DNA of 64,000 bases from Filimonas lacunae (GCF_002355595.1 NZ_AP017422.1:5522823-5586822), one strand, 5' to 3'; counted from the stretch's first letter, positions 44,538-54,249 are shown. The notes: a model not told the origin generated them from the sequence alone. Program-made: numbers and translations.

Positions 44538-46025
44538 ATGCCGGAAGCTTTTATGATAGGAAAACAGGTAACTGTCAGGCATCAGCAACAACTGGTGCTT
44601 GACCGGCTTGACTTTTCCATGAGCCAAGGTGAGCATTGGCTGTTAACCGGTGAAGCCGGTTCGGGCAAAACCACTCTGGCCAAAGTACTGGCTAAACAAT
44701 GCTTTTACACAGGTGAATTACACATTCACTTCACAACCGAAACTAACTGCCCACAGGTATTATACGTGCCGCAATGGCACCAATTTACCAACCACGCCGG
44801 TATTAAAGATTTTTATTACCAGCAACGCTATAACAGTTCCGATGCACAGGATGCCAACACCGTTATAGAAGATATTCAACTCAGCTTTCCCACCGCCACT
44901 ACCCAACACATTCAAACATTACTGGACAACTTTGGCATAGGCCATCGCGCCCATACGGTGTTACTGATGCTGTCCAGTGGCGAACAAAAGAAACTGCAAC
45001 TGGTAAAAGCCGTATTAACCGCACCGCAGCTGTTAATACTGGACAACCCCTACATTGGCCTGGATGTAGAGTCACGCAAAAAGCTCAACATCATTTTAAC
45101 CACACTGGCACAGGAAAAAGGCACACAGTTGATCATCATCAGCGATGCAGCCGAAATACCTGCCTGTGTTACCCATGTAGCGGTAGTAAGCCAGCAACAC
45201 CTGGCTGTTACACCCAAAGCACAATTCAAAGCCGGCAGCATTGCAGCAACAGCTTTCACTTTCGATGAAGATTTGTTAGGCGATATGTTATATGCCACAC
45301 CAGCCGCCACCAATTTTAACCAGGCGGTACACATGGAGCATATCAACATTAGCTACGGCGATAAAAAGATATTGAACGATGTTAGCTGGACGGTGAACAA
45401 AGGCGAAAGATGGTTATTACAAGGCCACAATGGCGCGGGTAAAACCACCTTATTAAGCCTTATTACCGGCGATCACCCCCAGGCCTATGCCAATCCCCTA
45501 TCCCTGTTCGATAAACGCAGGGGAAGCGGCGAAAGCATCTGGGACATTAAAAAGAAAATAGGTTTTGTATCACCCGAACTACATTGGTATTTTGATGCCA
45601 CTACCTCCTGTATGGATGTATTGCTATCCGGCTTCTTTGATACCACCGGGTTATACCGCAATGCCAGCGACGAGCAAAAGCAACAGGCCAACGCCTGGCT
45701 GCACTACCTGCAACTCAACGGCATAGCCAACAAACTGCTGGCACATGTTTCCATAGGCCAGCAACGCCTGTTATTACTGGCAAGGGCTTTTATCAAAAAC
45801 CCGCCATTGCTGGTATTAGACGAACCCTTCCAGGGCGTTGACGAGCAACATGCAGCACAATTCATTTCACTGATAGATAAATGGATGCAACATCCCGAAA
45901 GAACACTGATATATGTTAGCCACCGCTACGATCAGATGCCCGGTTGCATTCAACAGGTATTTAAACTGGAGCAAGGAAAGCACCAGGTAGTACCCATAAC
46001 CAAATCAAAACAAACAACAGCATAA
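44538..46025 (+). CDS. Tandem ABC ATPase (ModF-like) inside the leu operon
   Basis: 495 aa with two nucleotide-binding domains and no membrane part. Domain 1: Walker A GEAGSGKT (38-45), signature LSSGEQKKLQL, Walker B LLILDNP with Asn170 where the catalytic Glu is expected. Domain 2: Walker A GHNGAGKT (about 296-303), signature VSIGQQRLLLLARAF, Walker B LLVLDEP with the Glu present. Site 1 is therefore probably weak or non-hydrolytic. The layout resembles E. coli ModF, whose function is unclear. 3 nt after leuD and 11 nt before leuB, so it is clearly in the operon. Confidence 0.85.
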   Translation: MPEAFMIGKQVTVRHQQQLVLDRLDFSMSQGEHWLLTGEAGSGKTTLAKVLAKQCFYTGELHIHFTTETNCPQVLYVPQWHQFTNHAGIKDFYYQQRYNSSDAQDANTVIEDIQLSFPTATTQHIQTLLDNFGIGHRAHTVLLMLSSGEQKKLQLVKAVLTAPQLLILDNPYIGLDVESRKKLNIILTTLAQEKGTQLIIISDAAEIPACVTHVAVVSQQHLAVTPKAQFKAGSIAATAFTFDEDLLGDMLYATPAATNFNQAVHMEHINISYGDKKILNDVSWTVNKGERWLLQGHNGAGKTTLLSLITGDHPQAYANPLSLFDKRRGSGESIWDIKKKIGFVSPELHWYFDATTSCMDVLLSGFFDTTGLYRNASDEQKQQANAWLHYLQLNGIANKLLAHVSIGQQRLLLLARAFIKNPPLLVLDEPFQGVDEQHAAQFISLIDKWMQHPERTLIYVSHRYDQMPGCIQQVFKLEQGKHQVVPITKSKQTTA

Positions 46026-46036
46026 AAGCAGCAGAT

Positions 46037-47149
46037 ATGAAAAAACAAATTGCAGTTATCTTAGGCGATGGTATTGGACCGGAAGTAACCCAACAATCCA
46101 TTAAAATATTAGATGCCATTGCCAAGCAATACAACCACGAATTCACTTACGAATACTGCCTGATGGGTGCAGATGCCATTGACAAAACCGGCAGCCCGCT
46201 ACCCGACGAAACACTCACTACCTGCTTAGCCAGCGATGCAATTTTATTCGGCGCTATTGGCCATCCTAAATATGATAATGATCCTACCGCAAAAGTACGT
46301 CCTGAACAAGGCCTGTTAAAGCTGCGTAAATCGTTACAGTTGTTTGCCAATATCCGCCCTGTAAATACTTATACCTCTTTACAACATTTATCGCCCTTAA
46401 AGGCTAAAAACCTCGAAGGTGTTGACTTTATCATCTACCGCGAATTAACAGGCGGTATCTACTTTGGTAAAAAAGAAACCAGTGCCGATGGTCAGTCCGC
46501 TACAGACGATTGCACCTACAGCATTCCTGAAATTGAGCGCATTGCACACCTGGCATTCCAGCACGCACAAAAGCGTCGCAAGAAATTAACGCTGGTAGAT
46601 AAAGCAAACGTATTGGAAACCTCACGCCTGTGGCGCAAGGTGGTACAAGACCTGTCATCTCAATATGCTGATGTTGCGGTGGATTATATGTTTGTAGATA
46701 ATGCTGCTATGCAGATTATTGTAAATCCTAAGCAGTTCGATGTAGTATTAACAGAGAACATGTTTGGTGATATCATCAGCGATGAAGCCAGCGTTATCAG
46801 CGGTTCATTAGGTTTATTACCTTCTGCATCCGTAGGCAGCAGCGTAGCCCTGTTCGAGCCTATTCACGGTTCTTATCCACAGGCTGCCGGTAAAGACATT
46901 GCCAACCCTATTGGCTCTATCTTGTCTGCTGCTATGTTATTAGACCATTTTGGTTTAACAGTAGAAGCCGACCTGGTACGCAGCGGCGTTGAATGGACTT
47001 TACAGCATGGCTTTGTATCTAAAGACATCGATCCTATCAATTGCTATTCAACATCTGCTATTGGCGATTTGATCAGAGATTTTACAGAAAATAAACTGCC
47101 TACAGATATTAACAACAATATCCGTTTAAGTCAGTCTACTATTATATAA
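46037..47149 (+). CDS. leuB: 3-isopropylmalate dehydrogenase
   Basis: 370 aa. NAD-dependent oxidative decarboxylation of 3-isopropylmalate. Signatures: ILGDGIGPEV at the N-terminus, LLKLRKSLQLFANIRPV for substrate binding, and VLTENMFGDIISDEASVISGSLGLLPSASVG. Last gene of the leu unit, followed by a long terminator. Confidence 0.96.
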   Translation: MKKQIAVILGDGIGPEVTQQSIKILDAIAKQYNHEFTYEYCLMGADAIDKTGSPLPDETLTTCLASDAILFGAIGHPKYDNDPTAKVRPEQGLLKLRKSLQLFANIRPVNTYTSLQHLSPLKAKNLEGVDFIIYRELTGGIYFGKKETSADGQSATDDCTYSIPEIERIAHLAFQHAQKRRKKLTLVDKANVLETSRLWRKVVQDLSSQYADVAVDYMFVDNAAMQIIVNPKQFDVVLTENMFGDIISDEASVISGSLGLLPSASVGSSVALFEPIHGSYPQAAGKDIANPIGSILSAAMLLDHFGLTVEADLVRSGVEWTLQHGFVSKDIDPINCYSTSAIGDLIRDFTENKLPTDINNNIRLSQSTII

Positions 47150-47160
47150 AATTCATATAT

Positions 47161-47216
47161 AAAACAGAAGGCGAAAGCCGGCAACTACCTAATGTTCGTT
47201 TCGCTTTCTGTTTTAT
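47161..47216 (+). terminator. Terminator of the leu unit
   Basis: AAAACAGAAGGCGAAA pairs with TTTCGCTTTCTGTTTT over 16 positions (one G-T wobble). It separates the leu transcript from the ilv leader. Confidence 0.8.
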
Positions 47217-47253
47217 AAATACTAAGTTCTTCCCTCTTTTCTTCAAAAAGTTC

Positions 47254-47284
47254 TTTGTTTGTAACAAGGCAGTTTGTACATTTG
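47254..47284 (+). promoter_or_regulatory. Promoter of the ilv leader
   Basis: TTTG (47254-47257), exactly 19 nt, then TACATTTG (47277-47284): a full match to the Bacteroidota consensus, same spacing as the phe leader promoter. Expected start near 47290, about 17 nt before the leader ATG. Confidence 0.75.
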
Positions 47285-47306
47285 GCAACAAATAACAAAC
47301 GCCTTA

Positions 47307-47414
47307 ATGTTTAAAGGAATTATCAATAATGTCATTACCAACGTCACAATTATTATTGTGGTGGTAGTCATTATTATTATTCCTGCACTGCATGGAGGTG
47401 GAATCAACGTATAA
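47307..47414 (+). CDS. Ile/Val-rich leader peptide of the ilv operon (35 aa)
   Basis: ATG(47307) to TAA(47412-47414). The peptide contains NVTIIIVVVVIIIIP: 11 Ile and 7 Val of 35 residues overall, so ribosome movement senses charged tRNA-Ile and tRNA-Val. The C-terminal His-Gly-Gly-Gly is coded by a stretch including GGAGGTGG (47394-47401), which can pair with CCGCCTCC in the terminator's 5' arm (47438-47445; one G-U). Layout matches the phe leader: control codons, then an antiterminator strand inside the ORF, then a terminator. Confidence 0.92.
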   Translation: MFKGIINNVITNVTIIIVVVVIIIIPALHGGGINV

Positions 47415-47433
47415 AAAAGAAACTGAAAATACG

Positions 47434-47465
47434 AAGCCCGCCTCCAAAAGAGGCGGGCTTTTTTT
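47434..47465 (+). terminator. Attenuator terminator before ilvD
   Basis: Perfect 10-bp stem AAGCCCGCCT/AGGCGGGCTT followed by T7, 31 nt before the ilvD ATG. Confidence 0.95.
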
Positions 47466-47495
47466 ATTTCCATACACAACGATAGATTATATACA

Positions 47496-49199
47496 ATGAG
47501 CACTCAACCAAACGATCAGGTATTGAATAAGTATTCACGCGTTCTTACACAAGATCCTACGCAACCAGCGGCACAGGCCATGTATTATGGTATAGGTTTT
47601 AAAGAAGAAGACTTCAACAAAGCGCAGGTCGGTATCGTCAGCATGGGATATGATGGCAATGGCTGTAACATGCACCTGAACGATCTGGCTGCACTGGTGA
47701 AAAAAGGTGTGAACAATACAGATGATCTGATAGGTTTAGTGTTCAACACCATTGGCGTGAGCGATGGTATGAGCAATGGTACCGATGGTATGCGTTACTC
47801 ACTCGTAAGCCGTGATGTAATTGCCGATTCTATCGAAACCGTATGTGGTGGCCAATACTACGATGGCTTGATTGCCGTACCAGGTTGTGATAAAAACATG
47901 CCAGGTAGCCTGATAGCCATGGGCCGTTTAAACCGTCCTGCTTTAATGGTATATGGTGGCAGCATTGCACCCGGCCATTACAAAGGAGAAGATTTAAATA
48001 TCGTATCTGCATTTGAAGCCTTAGGCAAGAAACTGGCAGGTCAGTTAAATGAAGCCGACTTCAAAGGCATTATTCAACATAGCTGCCCGGGCGCCGGTGC
48101 CTGTGGCGGTATGTATACCGCTAATACCATGTCAGTTGCTATTGAAGCAATGGGCATGAGCCTTCCCTACTCTTCCAGCAACCCTGCATTAAGTGAAGAG
48201 AAGAAAAAAGAGTGTCTCGAAGCAGGTAAAGCCATCCGCTTATTGCTCGAAAAAGATATCAAACCAAAAGATATCATGACACGCAAAGCATTTGAAAACG
48301 CTATTGTAACCATTATAGTAATGGGCGGCAGCACCAACGCTGTACTGCACCTGATAGCCATGGCAAGAAGTGTGGATGTGCCTTTAACACAGGACGATAT
48401 ACAGGCTATCAGCAATCGTGTACCGGTACTGGCCGATTTCAAGCCAAGCGGTAAATACCTGATGGAAGATCTGCACAACAAAGGCGGTCTGCCTCCTGTA
48501 ATGAAATACCTGCTGAGCAAAGGCCTGTTACATGGCGATTGCATCACAGTAACGGGCAAAACACTGGCAGAAAACCTGGCCAATGTTCCCGATCTGAATT
48601 TCGATGATCAAAAAATTGTACTTCCGTTAGAGCAGCCATTAAAAGCCACCGGCCACCTGCAGGTATTGTACGGTAACCTGGCCCTCAATGGCAGCGTAGC
48701 AAAAATCAGCGGTAAAGAAGGCGAACGTTTTGAAGGCCCGGCAAGGGTATTTGATGGCGAAAAAGAATTGATCGCCGGTATATCCAGCGGTCGCGTAAAA
48801 GCAGGTGATGTAGTAGTGATCCGTTACGTAGGCCCTAAAGGCGGTCCGGGTATGTCGGAAATGCTGAAACCTACCTCCGCTATTATTGGCGCAGGCTTAG
48901 GTAAATCAGTGGCCCTGATCACAGACGGACGCTTCAGCGGTGGCACACACGGTTTTGTAGTAGGCCACATCACTCCGGAAGCATACGACGGCGGTGGTAT
49001 TGCACTGGTACAGGACGACGACACAATTATCATTGATGCTGTAAACAATACCATCAATATGCTGGTGTCGGACGAAGTGCTGGCACAAAGAAAAGCAGCC
49101 TGGGTACAGCCTGAGTTAAAAGCCACCAAAGGCGTTTTATATAAATACATTAAAAGTGTACGCCCTGCCAACGAAGGTTGCGTTACCGACGAACAATAA
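47496..49199 (+). CDS. ilvD: Dihydroxy-acid dehydratase
   Basis: 567 aa. Dehydrates 2,3-dihydroxy-3-methyl acids to 2-oxo acids for Val, Ile and Leu. Iron-sulfur Cys motifs are in [19 protein letters not shown] and [16 protein letters not shown]. Normal length. First structural gene after the attenuator. Confidence 0.97.
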   Translation: MSTQPNDQVLNKYSRVLTQDPTQPAAQAMYYGIGFKEEDFNKAQVGIVSMGYDGNGCNMHLNDLAALVKKGVNNTDDLIGLVFNTIGVSDGMSNGTDGMRYSLVSRDVIADSIETVCGGQYYDGLIAVPGCDKNMPGSLIAMGRLNRPALMVYGGSIAPGHYKGEDLNIVSAFEALGKKLAGQLNEADFKGIIQHSCPGAGACGGMYTANTMSVAIEAMGMSLPYSSSNPALSEEKKKECLEAGKAIRLLLEKDIKPKDIMTRKAFENAIVTIIVMGGSTNAVLHLIAMARSVDVPLTQDDIQAISNRVPVLADFKPSGKYLMEDLHNKGGLPPVMKYLLSKGLLHGDCITVTGKTLAENLANVPDLNFDDQKIVLPLEQPLKATGHLQVLYGNLALNGSVAKISGKEGERFEGPARVFDGEKELIAGISSGRVKAGDVVVIRYVGPKGGPGMSEMLKPTSAIIGAGLGKSVALITDGRFSGGTHGFVVGHITPEAYDGGGIALVQDDDTIIIDAVNNTINMLVSDEVLAQRKAAWVQPELKATKGVLYKYIKSVRPANEGCVTDEQ

Positions 49200-49236
49200 C
49201 CTAACACACATCACCCGATAAATTAAAACACGAGTT

Positions 49237-50982
49237 ATGAGTACTCTTGATATAATAAAAGAAAAAGAAGCTCCTGCCACACAAGCCACCACTACCGAGC
49301 TTACCGGCTCGCAGGCTGTACTGGAAGCTTTTCTTGCAGAAGGTGTAAACACCTTCTTCGGCTACCCTGGCGGAGCCATCATGCCCATCTACGACGCTTT
49401 ATACGATTATCGCGATAAACTCAATCACATACTGGTACGTCACGAACAAGGCGGCATACATGCAGCACAAGGCTTTGCCCGTACCTCCGGCAAAGTAGGT
49501 GTTGTATTCGCTACCAGCGGCCCTGGCGCCACCAACCTGATTACCGGTCTGGCAGATGCTATGATCGACAGCACTCCCCTGGTATGTATCACCGGCCAGG
49601 TGTTTGCACACCTGTTAGGAACCGATGCCTTCCAGGAAACAGATGTAATCAACATCACCACGCCTGTTACCAAATGGAACTACCAGGTAACAGACGCATC
49701 AGAAATACCAGCAGTATTAGCAAAGGCGTTTTATATCGCACGTACCGGCCGTCCGGGCCCGGTGTTAATCGATATCACCAAAAACGCGCAGATGCAGAAG
49801 TTTAACTACGAAGGATACACTCCTTGTACGCACATCCGCAGCTACCGTCCTTATCCTAAAGTACGCAATGAATACATAGAAGCAGCAGCAGCTTTGATCA
49901 ACGAAGCCAAGCGTCCTTTCGTATTATTCGGACAAGGCGTTATTCTTGGTGAAGCAGAAGCCGAATTCAAGGCCTTCATCGAAAAATCTGGTATCCCGGC
50001 TGCCTGGACCCTCCTGGGCCTGAGCGCATTGCCTACCGATCACCCGTTAAACGTGGGCATGCTGGGCATGCATGGTAACTACGGCCCTAACGTATTAACC
50101 AACGAATGTGATGTATTAATCGCCATTGGTATGCGTTTCGATGACCGCGTTACCGGCCGTTTGGATAAATATGCCAAACAAGCCAAAATCATTCACCTGG
50201 ATATTGACCCGGCGGAAATAGATAAAAACGTAAAAGCAGAAGTACCTGTTTGGGGTGACTGTAAAGAAACCCTTCCCATGCTCACCAAACTGGTGAAGGC
50301 AGGCGATCATAAAGAATGGTTACAACGCTTCCGCGATATGGAAAAGCAGGAAGTGGAAGCCGTTATACACGAAGAGTTAAACCCTTCTACCGAAACGCTG
50401 ACCATGGGTGAAGTACTGAAAGTACTGAACGAATTAACCAACGGCGATGCAGTAGTGGTAACTGACGTAGGCCAGCACCAGATGGTAGCCTGCCGTTACG
50501 CTAAGTTTAACCAAACCAGAAGCAACGTAACCTCAGGTGGATTAGGCACTATGGGCTTTGCCCTGCCAGCCGCAGTAGGCGCTAAGTTTGGCGCACCGGA
50601 AAGAACCGTGGTAGCTATTGCCGGCGATGGTGGTATTCAGATGACCATTCAGGAGCTCGGTACTATTATGCAGTTTAAAGTAGGCGTAAAACTCATTATC
50701 CTCAATAACCAGTTCTTAGGCATGGTGCGCCAGTGGCAGCAACTGTTTAACGACAAACGCTATTCATTCGTGGATATCACCAGCCCCGATTTTATAGCAG
50801 TAGCCAAAGGTTACTATATAGAAGGACAACGCATCTCGGCCAGGGAAAATCTGAAACAAGCTTTAAAAACCATGCTGGATCACGACGGTGCTTACGTTCT
50901 GGAAATTATGGTAGGCAAAGAAAACAACGTATTCCCCATGGTTCCACAAGGATGTGGCGTAAGTGAAATCAGACTCAAATAG
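49237..50982 (+). CDS. ilvB: Acetolactate synthase large subunit
   Basis: 581 aa. ThDP enzyme making acetolactate or acetohydroxybutyrate. VRHEQGGIHAAQGFAR carries the catalytic Glu, and AGDGGIQMTIQELGTIMQFKVGVKLIILNNQ is the ThDP/Mg motif. 24 nt before its regulatory subunit gene. Confidence 0.97.
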   Translation: MSTLDIIKEKEAPATQATTTELTGSQAVLEAFLAEGVNTFFGYPGGAIMPIYDALYDYRDKLNHILVRHEQGGIHAAQGFARTSGKVGVVFATSGPGATNLITGLADAMIDSTPLVCITGQVFAHLLGTDAFQETDVINITTPVTKWNYQVTDASEIPAVLAKAFYIARTGRPGPVLIDITKNAQMQKFNYEGYTPCTHIRSYRPYPKVRNEYIEAAAALINEAKRPFVLFGQGVILGEAEAEFKAFIEKSGIPAAWTLLGLSALPTDHPLNVGMLGMHGNYGPNVLTNECDVLIAIGMRFDDRVTGRLDKYAKQAKIIHLDIDPAEIDKNVKAEVPVWGDCKETLPMLTKLVKAGDHKEWLQRFRDMEKQEVEAVIHEELNPSTETLTMGEVLKVLNELTNGDAVVVTDVGQHQMVACRYAKFNQTRSNVTSGGLGTMGFALPAAVGAKFGAPERTVVAIAGDGGIQMTIQELGTIMQFKVGVKLIILNNQFLGMVRQWQQLFNDKRYSFVDITSPDFIAVAKGYYIEGQRISARENLKQALKTMLDHDGAYVLEIMVGKENNVFPMVPQGCGVSEIRLK

Positions 50983-51006
50983 TAGTCACTACTTAAACTA
51001 AGTACA

Positions 51007-51597
51007 ATGGAAAAACAAGAATATACCATCACCGTTTATACCGAGAACCAGGTTGGTTTGCTTAACCGCATCGCCATCATGTTCTCCCGCCGTAAAATCA
51101 ACATCGAGAGCTTAAACACCTCTCCTTCCGAAATAGAAGGCATTCACCGTTTTACTATCGTAGTAAACGAAACAGAAGATGTACTGCGTAAACTGGTTCG
51201 CCAGATTGAAAAGCAGGTAGACATTTTAAAAGCAGAATACTCTACCAACGACGAAGTAATATACCAGGAGCTGGCACTGTACAAAGTACCTACAGATGCC
51301 ATTGCCGAAAAAGCAAAAGTAGAAAGGTTATTACGCGAATACGGTGCAAGAGCCATCGTTATCCGTAAAGACTATATCGTGTTTGAAACTTCCGGTACCC
51401 GCGAAGAAATTAACCGGTTGGTTACCGCGCTGGAACCTTATGGCCTGATGGAGTTTGTAAGAAGTGGCCGTGTGGCCATCATCAAAGCCAGCATGGGCTT
51501 TCACGAAAAGCTGAAAGAGTTTGAACAAAAAGAACGCAGCGAAGAAGTAGCAGAAAATGAATACCTGGGCCAGCAGGACCACGTGTTTACCATGTAA
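51007..51597 (+). CDS. ilvN: Acetolactate synthase small (regulatory) subunit
   Basis: 196 aa. N-terminal ACT domain (YTITVYTENQVGLLNRIAIMFSRRKINIESLN, about 5-36) binds valine in this family; the C-terminal half resembles the ALS_ss C domain. Its length is typical of the longer IlvH/IlvN type. Confidence 0.93.
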   Translation: MEKQEYTITVYTENQVGLLNRIAIMFSRRKINIESLNTSPSEIEGIHRFTIVVNETEDVLRKLVRQIEKQVDILKAEYSTNDEVIYQELALYKVPTDAIAEKAKVERLLREYGARAIVIRKDYIVFETSGTREEINRLVTALEPYGLMEFVRSGRVAIIKASMGFHEKLKEFEQKERSEEVAENEYLGQQDHVFTM

Positions 51598-51670
51598 TAC
51601 AGGGCGCAACCAAAACTAACAAACCAACCAACACAATCAAATTCACAATACAAAATAAACAAACAAAACC

Positions 51671-52723
51671 ATGGCAAAATTAAACTTTGGGGGAGTGGAA
51701 GAAAATGTTGTTACTCGTGAAGAGTTTCCACTTTCCAAGGCGCAGGAAGTACTGAAAAACGAAACCGTTGCCGTTATCGGTTACGGAGTACAAGGCCCCG
51801 GCCAGGCTTTAAACCAGCGCGACAATGGTATTAAAGTGATTGTTGGCCAGAGAAAAAATTCAAAAACCTGGGATAAGGCCGTTGCTGATGGTTTTGTACC
51901 TGGTGAAACTTTATTTGAAATTGAAGAAGCATTACAGCGCGGTACCATCATCTGCTACCTGCTGAGCGATGCTGCACAAATAGAATTATGGCCTACTGTT
52001 CAAAAACATTTGACAGCTGGTAAAGCATTATATTTCTCTCATGGCTTTGGTATCACCTTCAACGAGCAAACCGGCATCGTTCCTCCTAAAGATGTGGACG
52101 TATTCCTGGTAGCTCCTAAAGGTTCAGGTACTTCTTTAAGAAGAATGTTTTTACAAGGTCGTGGCCTGAACAGTAGCTATGCTATTTTCCAGGATGCTAC
52201 CGGTAAAGCACAGGAAAGAGTAATTGCATTAGGTATTGCTGTAGGTAGTGGTTACCTGTTCGAAACTGATTTCAAAAAAGAAGTATTCAGCGATTTAACA
52301 GGCGAAAGAGGTACCCTGATGGGTGCTATCCAGGGCATCTTCGCTGCTCAGTACGAAGTACTGCGCAGTAAAGGCCACACTCCTTCTGAAGCGTTCAACG
52401 AAACAGTAGAAGAGTTAACCCAATCGTTAATGCCATTAGTAGCAGAAAACGGTATGGACTGGATGTATGCCAACTGTTCTACTACTGCTCAACGCGGTGC
52501 GTTGGATTGGTGGAAGAAGTTTAAAGACGCTACTTTACCTGTGTTCCAGGATCTGTACGAAAGCGTTGCTACCGGTAAAGAATCTCAGCGTTCTATCGAT
52601 TCAAACAGCAAAGCTGATTATCGTGTGAAACTGGAAGCAGAACTGGCCGAATTACGCGAAAGCGAAATGTGGCAGGCAGGCAAAACAGTAAGAAGCCTGA
52701 GACCAGAAAATCAAAAAGGATAA
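51671..52723 (+). CDS. ilvC: Ketol-acid reductoisomerase
   Basis: 350 aa, class I-length enzyme. Rossmann motif VAVIGYGVQGPGQALNQRDNG, then VGQRKNSKTW, where Arg/Lys/Ser indicate NADPH preference. AAPKGSGTSLRR is a further family segment. 73 nt after ilvN; followed by a terminator. Confidence 0.95.
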   Translation: MAKLNFGGVEENVVTREEFPLSKAQEVLKNETVAVIGYGVQGPGQALNQRDNGIKVIVGQRKNSKTWDKAVADGFVPGETLFEIEEALQRGTIICYLLSDAAQIELWPTVQKHLTAGKALYFSHGFGITFNEQTGIVPPKDVDVFLVAPKGSGTSLRRMFLQGRGLNSSYAIFQDATGKAQERVIALGIAVGSGYLFETDFKKEVFSDLTGERGTLMGAIQGIFAAQYEVLRSKGHTPSEAFNETVEELTQSLMPLVAENGMDWMYANCSTTAQRGALDWWKKFKDATLPVFQDLYESVATGKESQRSIDSNSKADYRVKLEAELAELRESEMWQAGKTVRSLRPENQKG

Positions 52724-52732
52724 TTTATAAGG

Positions 52733-52769
52733 CAAACGTGAGAGCATCAGTTCTCACGTTTGTTTTTTC
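52733..52769 (+). terminator. Terminator between ilvC and ilvA
   Basis: 11-bp stem CAAACGTGAGA/TCTCACGTTTG followed by TTTTTT. It would reduce or stop transcription before ilvA, which may have partial read-through. Confidence 0.85.
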
Positions 52770-52794
52770 TTCGATTTACATTCCACCATATCAT

Positions 52795-54051
52795 ATGAGT
52801 ACCAGCACAACACCAGATACATTGGACTATAGAGCAGCCGCAGAAAGATTGAAGAAAGTGGTTACGAAAACGCCACTTACTTACAGCCACAGTCTTTCGC
52901 GCCAATACCAGTGCCATGTGTATTTGAAGAGAGAAGATTTACAGGTAGTGCGATCCTATAAGCTGCGTGGCGCTTATAACATGATGAGTTCTTTATCTGC
53001 CGACCAGTTAAAACACGGTGTGGTTTGCGCCAGCGCCGGCAACCATGCACAGGGCTTTGCTTTTTCGTGCAAGCAACTGAATGTAAAAGGCGTAGTGTTT
53101 ATGCCCATTATCACGCCCAAACAAAAGGTTACACAAACCCGCATGTTTGGCGAAGACATGATTGAAATTAAACTGGTAGGCGACACTTTTGACGACTGTG
53201 CTATTGCCGCCAAGCAATACACCGAGCAAAACCGCATGACCTTTATTCCTCCCTTCGATGACATCCGCATTATAGAAGGACAGGCTACCGTAGGCGTGGA
53301 AATACTGGACGAATTAACTACTCCTATCGATTACGTATTTGTACCTATCGGCGGTGGTGGTTTAGCTTCCGGCATAGGCAGCTATTTTAAAGAGTTTTCT
53401 GCTGTTACCAAAGTAGTAGGTGTAGAACCCGAAGGCGCCCCTTCTATGACAGCCGCTTTAAAAGCAGGCCATCCCGTAACACTGGATAACATAGACCGCT
53501 TTGTAGATGGTGCAGCCGTTAAACGCATTGGCGATACCACCTTTGCTATATGCAAAGAGGTGCTGGCCGATATGCAAACCGTTGCCGAAGGCAAAGTATG
53601 CTCCACTATATTAAAGCTGTATAACGAAAACGCTATCGTAGTAGAACCTGCAGGCGCTTTATCTATTGCTGTATTAGATCAGTATGCCGAAACTATCAAA
53701 GGCAAAACCGTAGTATGTGTGGTAAGCGGTAGCAACAACGATATAGACCGCATGCCCGAGATCAAAGAACGCTCGCTGCAATACGAAGGTTTAAAGCATT
53801 ACTTCCTGGTTCGCTTTGCACAACGTCCCGGAGCCTTAAAAGAGTTTGTGAATAATGTATTAGGTCCTAACGATGATATTACCCGTTTCGAATACATGCA
53901 AAAAACAAACAAAGAAGTAGGTCCGGCATTGATTGGTGTAGAGCTTTCTCAAAAAAGTGATTATCAGCGTTTATTATTAAACATGCAGGAGTACCGGATT
54001 AATTATACAGAGTTGAACAAAGATGCCGATCTGTTTAGCTACCTCGTGTAA
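52795..54051 (+). CDS. ilvA: Threonine ammonia-lyase (threonine dehydratase)
   Basis: 418 aa from the ATG at 52795; the longer frame from 52669 runs through the ilvC 3' end and the terminator and is rejected. PLP-Lys in VRSYKLRGAYNMMSSL, phosphate loop GGGGLASGIG, and a C-terminal ACT-like domain (HYFLVRFAQRPGALKEFVNNVLGPNDDITRFEYMQKTNKEVGPALIGVEL). Makes 2-oxobutyrate from Thr for isoleucine. Confidence 0.94.
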   Translation: MSTSTTPDTLDYRAAAERLKKVVTKTPLTYSHSLSRQYQCHVYLKREDLQVVRSYKLRGAYNMMSSLSADQLKHGVVCASAGNHAQGFAFSCKQLNVKGVVFMPIITPKQKVTQTRMFGEDMIEIKLVGDTFDDCAIAAKQYTEQNRMTFIPPFDDIRIIEGQATVGVEILDELTTPIDYVFVPIGGGGLASGIGSYFKEFSAVTKVVGVEPEGAPSMTAALKAGHPVTLDNIDRFVDGAAVKRIGDTTFAICKEVLADMQTVAEGKVCSTILKLYNENAIVVEPAGALSIAVLDQYAETIKGKTVVCVVSGSNNDIDRMPEIKERSLQYEGLKHYFLVRFAQRPGALKEFVNNVLGPNDDITRFEYMQKTNKEVGPALIGVELSQKSDYQRLLLNMQEYRINYTELNKDADLFSYLV

Positions 54052-54124
54052 ATGCTCCATTATTTATTTACACTAACGATTGTTATATGAAAATGCCTGC
54101 TTAAATTGCTGGTGCTTAGTTAGA

Positions 54125-54241
54125 ATGATAGCAAATCAACAACATATTATCTCCTCTTCTACAACAGTTATAGCTAACGCTATAACCGTTGCTGCTATCA
54201 TTATCTCCACCATTATTACAATTATTATTACAACCCGTTAA
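54125..54241 (+). CDS. Thr/Ile-rich leader peptide of the thr operon (38 aa)
   Basis: ATG(54125) to TAA(54239-54241). The end of the peptide is IIISTIITIIITTR; overall 7 Thr and 13 Ile of 38. Thr and Ile are also the control codons of E. coli ThrL, and both amino acids come from this pathway. An 8-bp hairpin (TACAACCC/GGGTTGTA, 54229-54249) overlaps the stop codon. No clear T-run terminator was found before thrA, so the mechanism is less certain than for phe and ilv. Confidence 0.85.
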   Translation: MIANQQHIISSSTTVIANAITVAAIIISTIITIIITTR

Positions 54242-54249
54242 GGGTTGTA
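54229..54249 (+). promoter_or_regulatory. Hairpin overlapping the thr leader stop
   Basis: TACAACCC-GTTAA-GGGTTGTA, perfect 8 bp, TAA in the loop. A ribosome finishing the leader would melt it. Confidence 0.6.
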
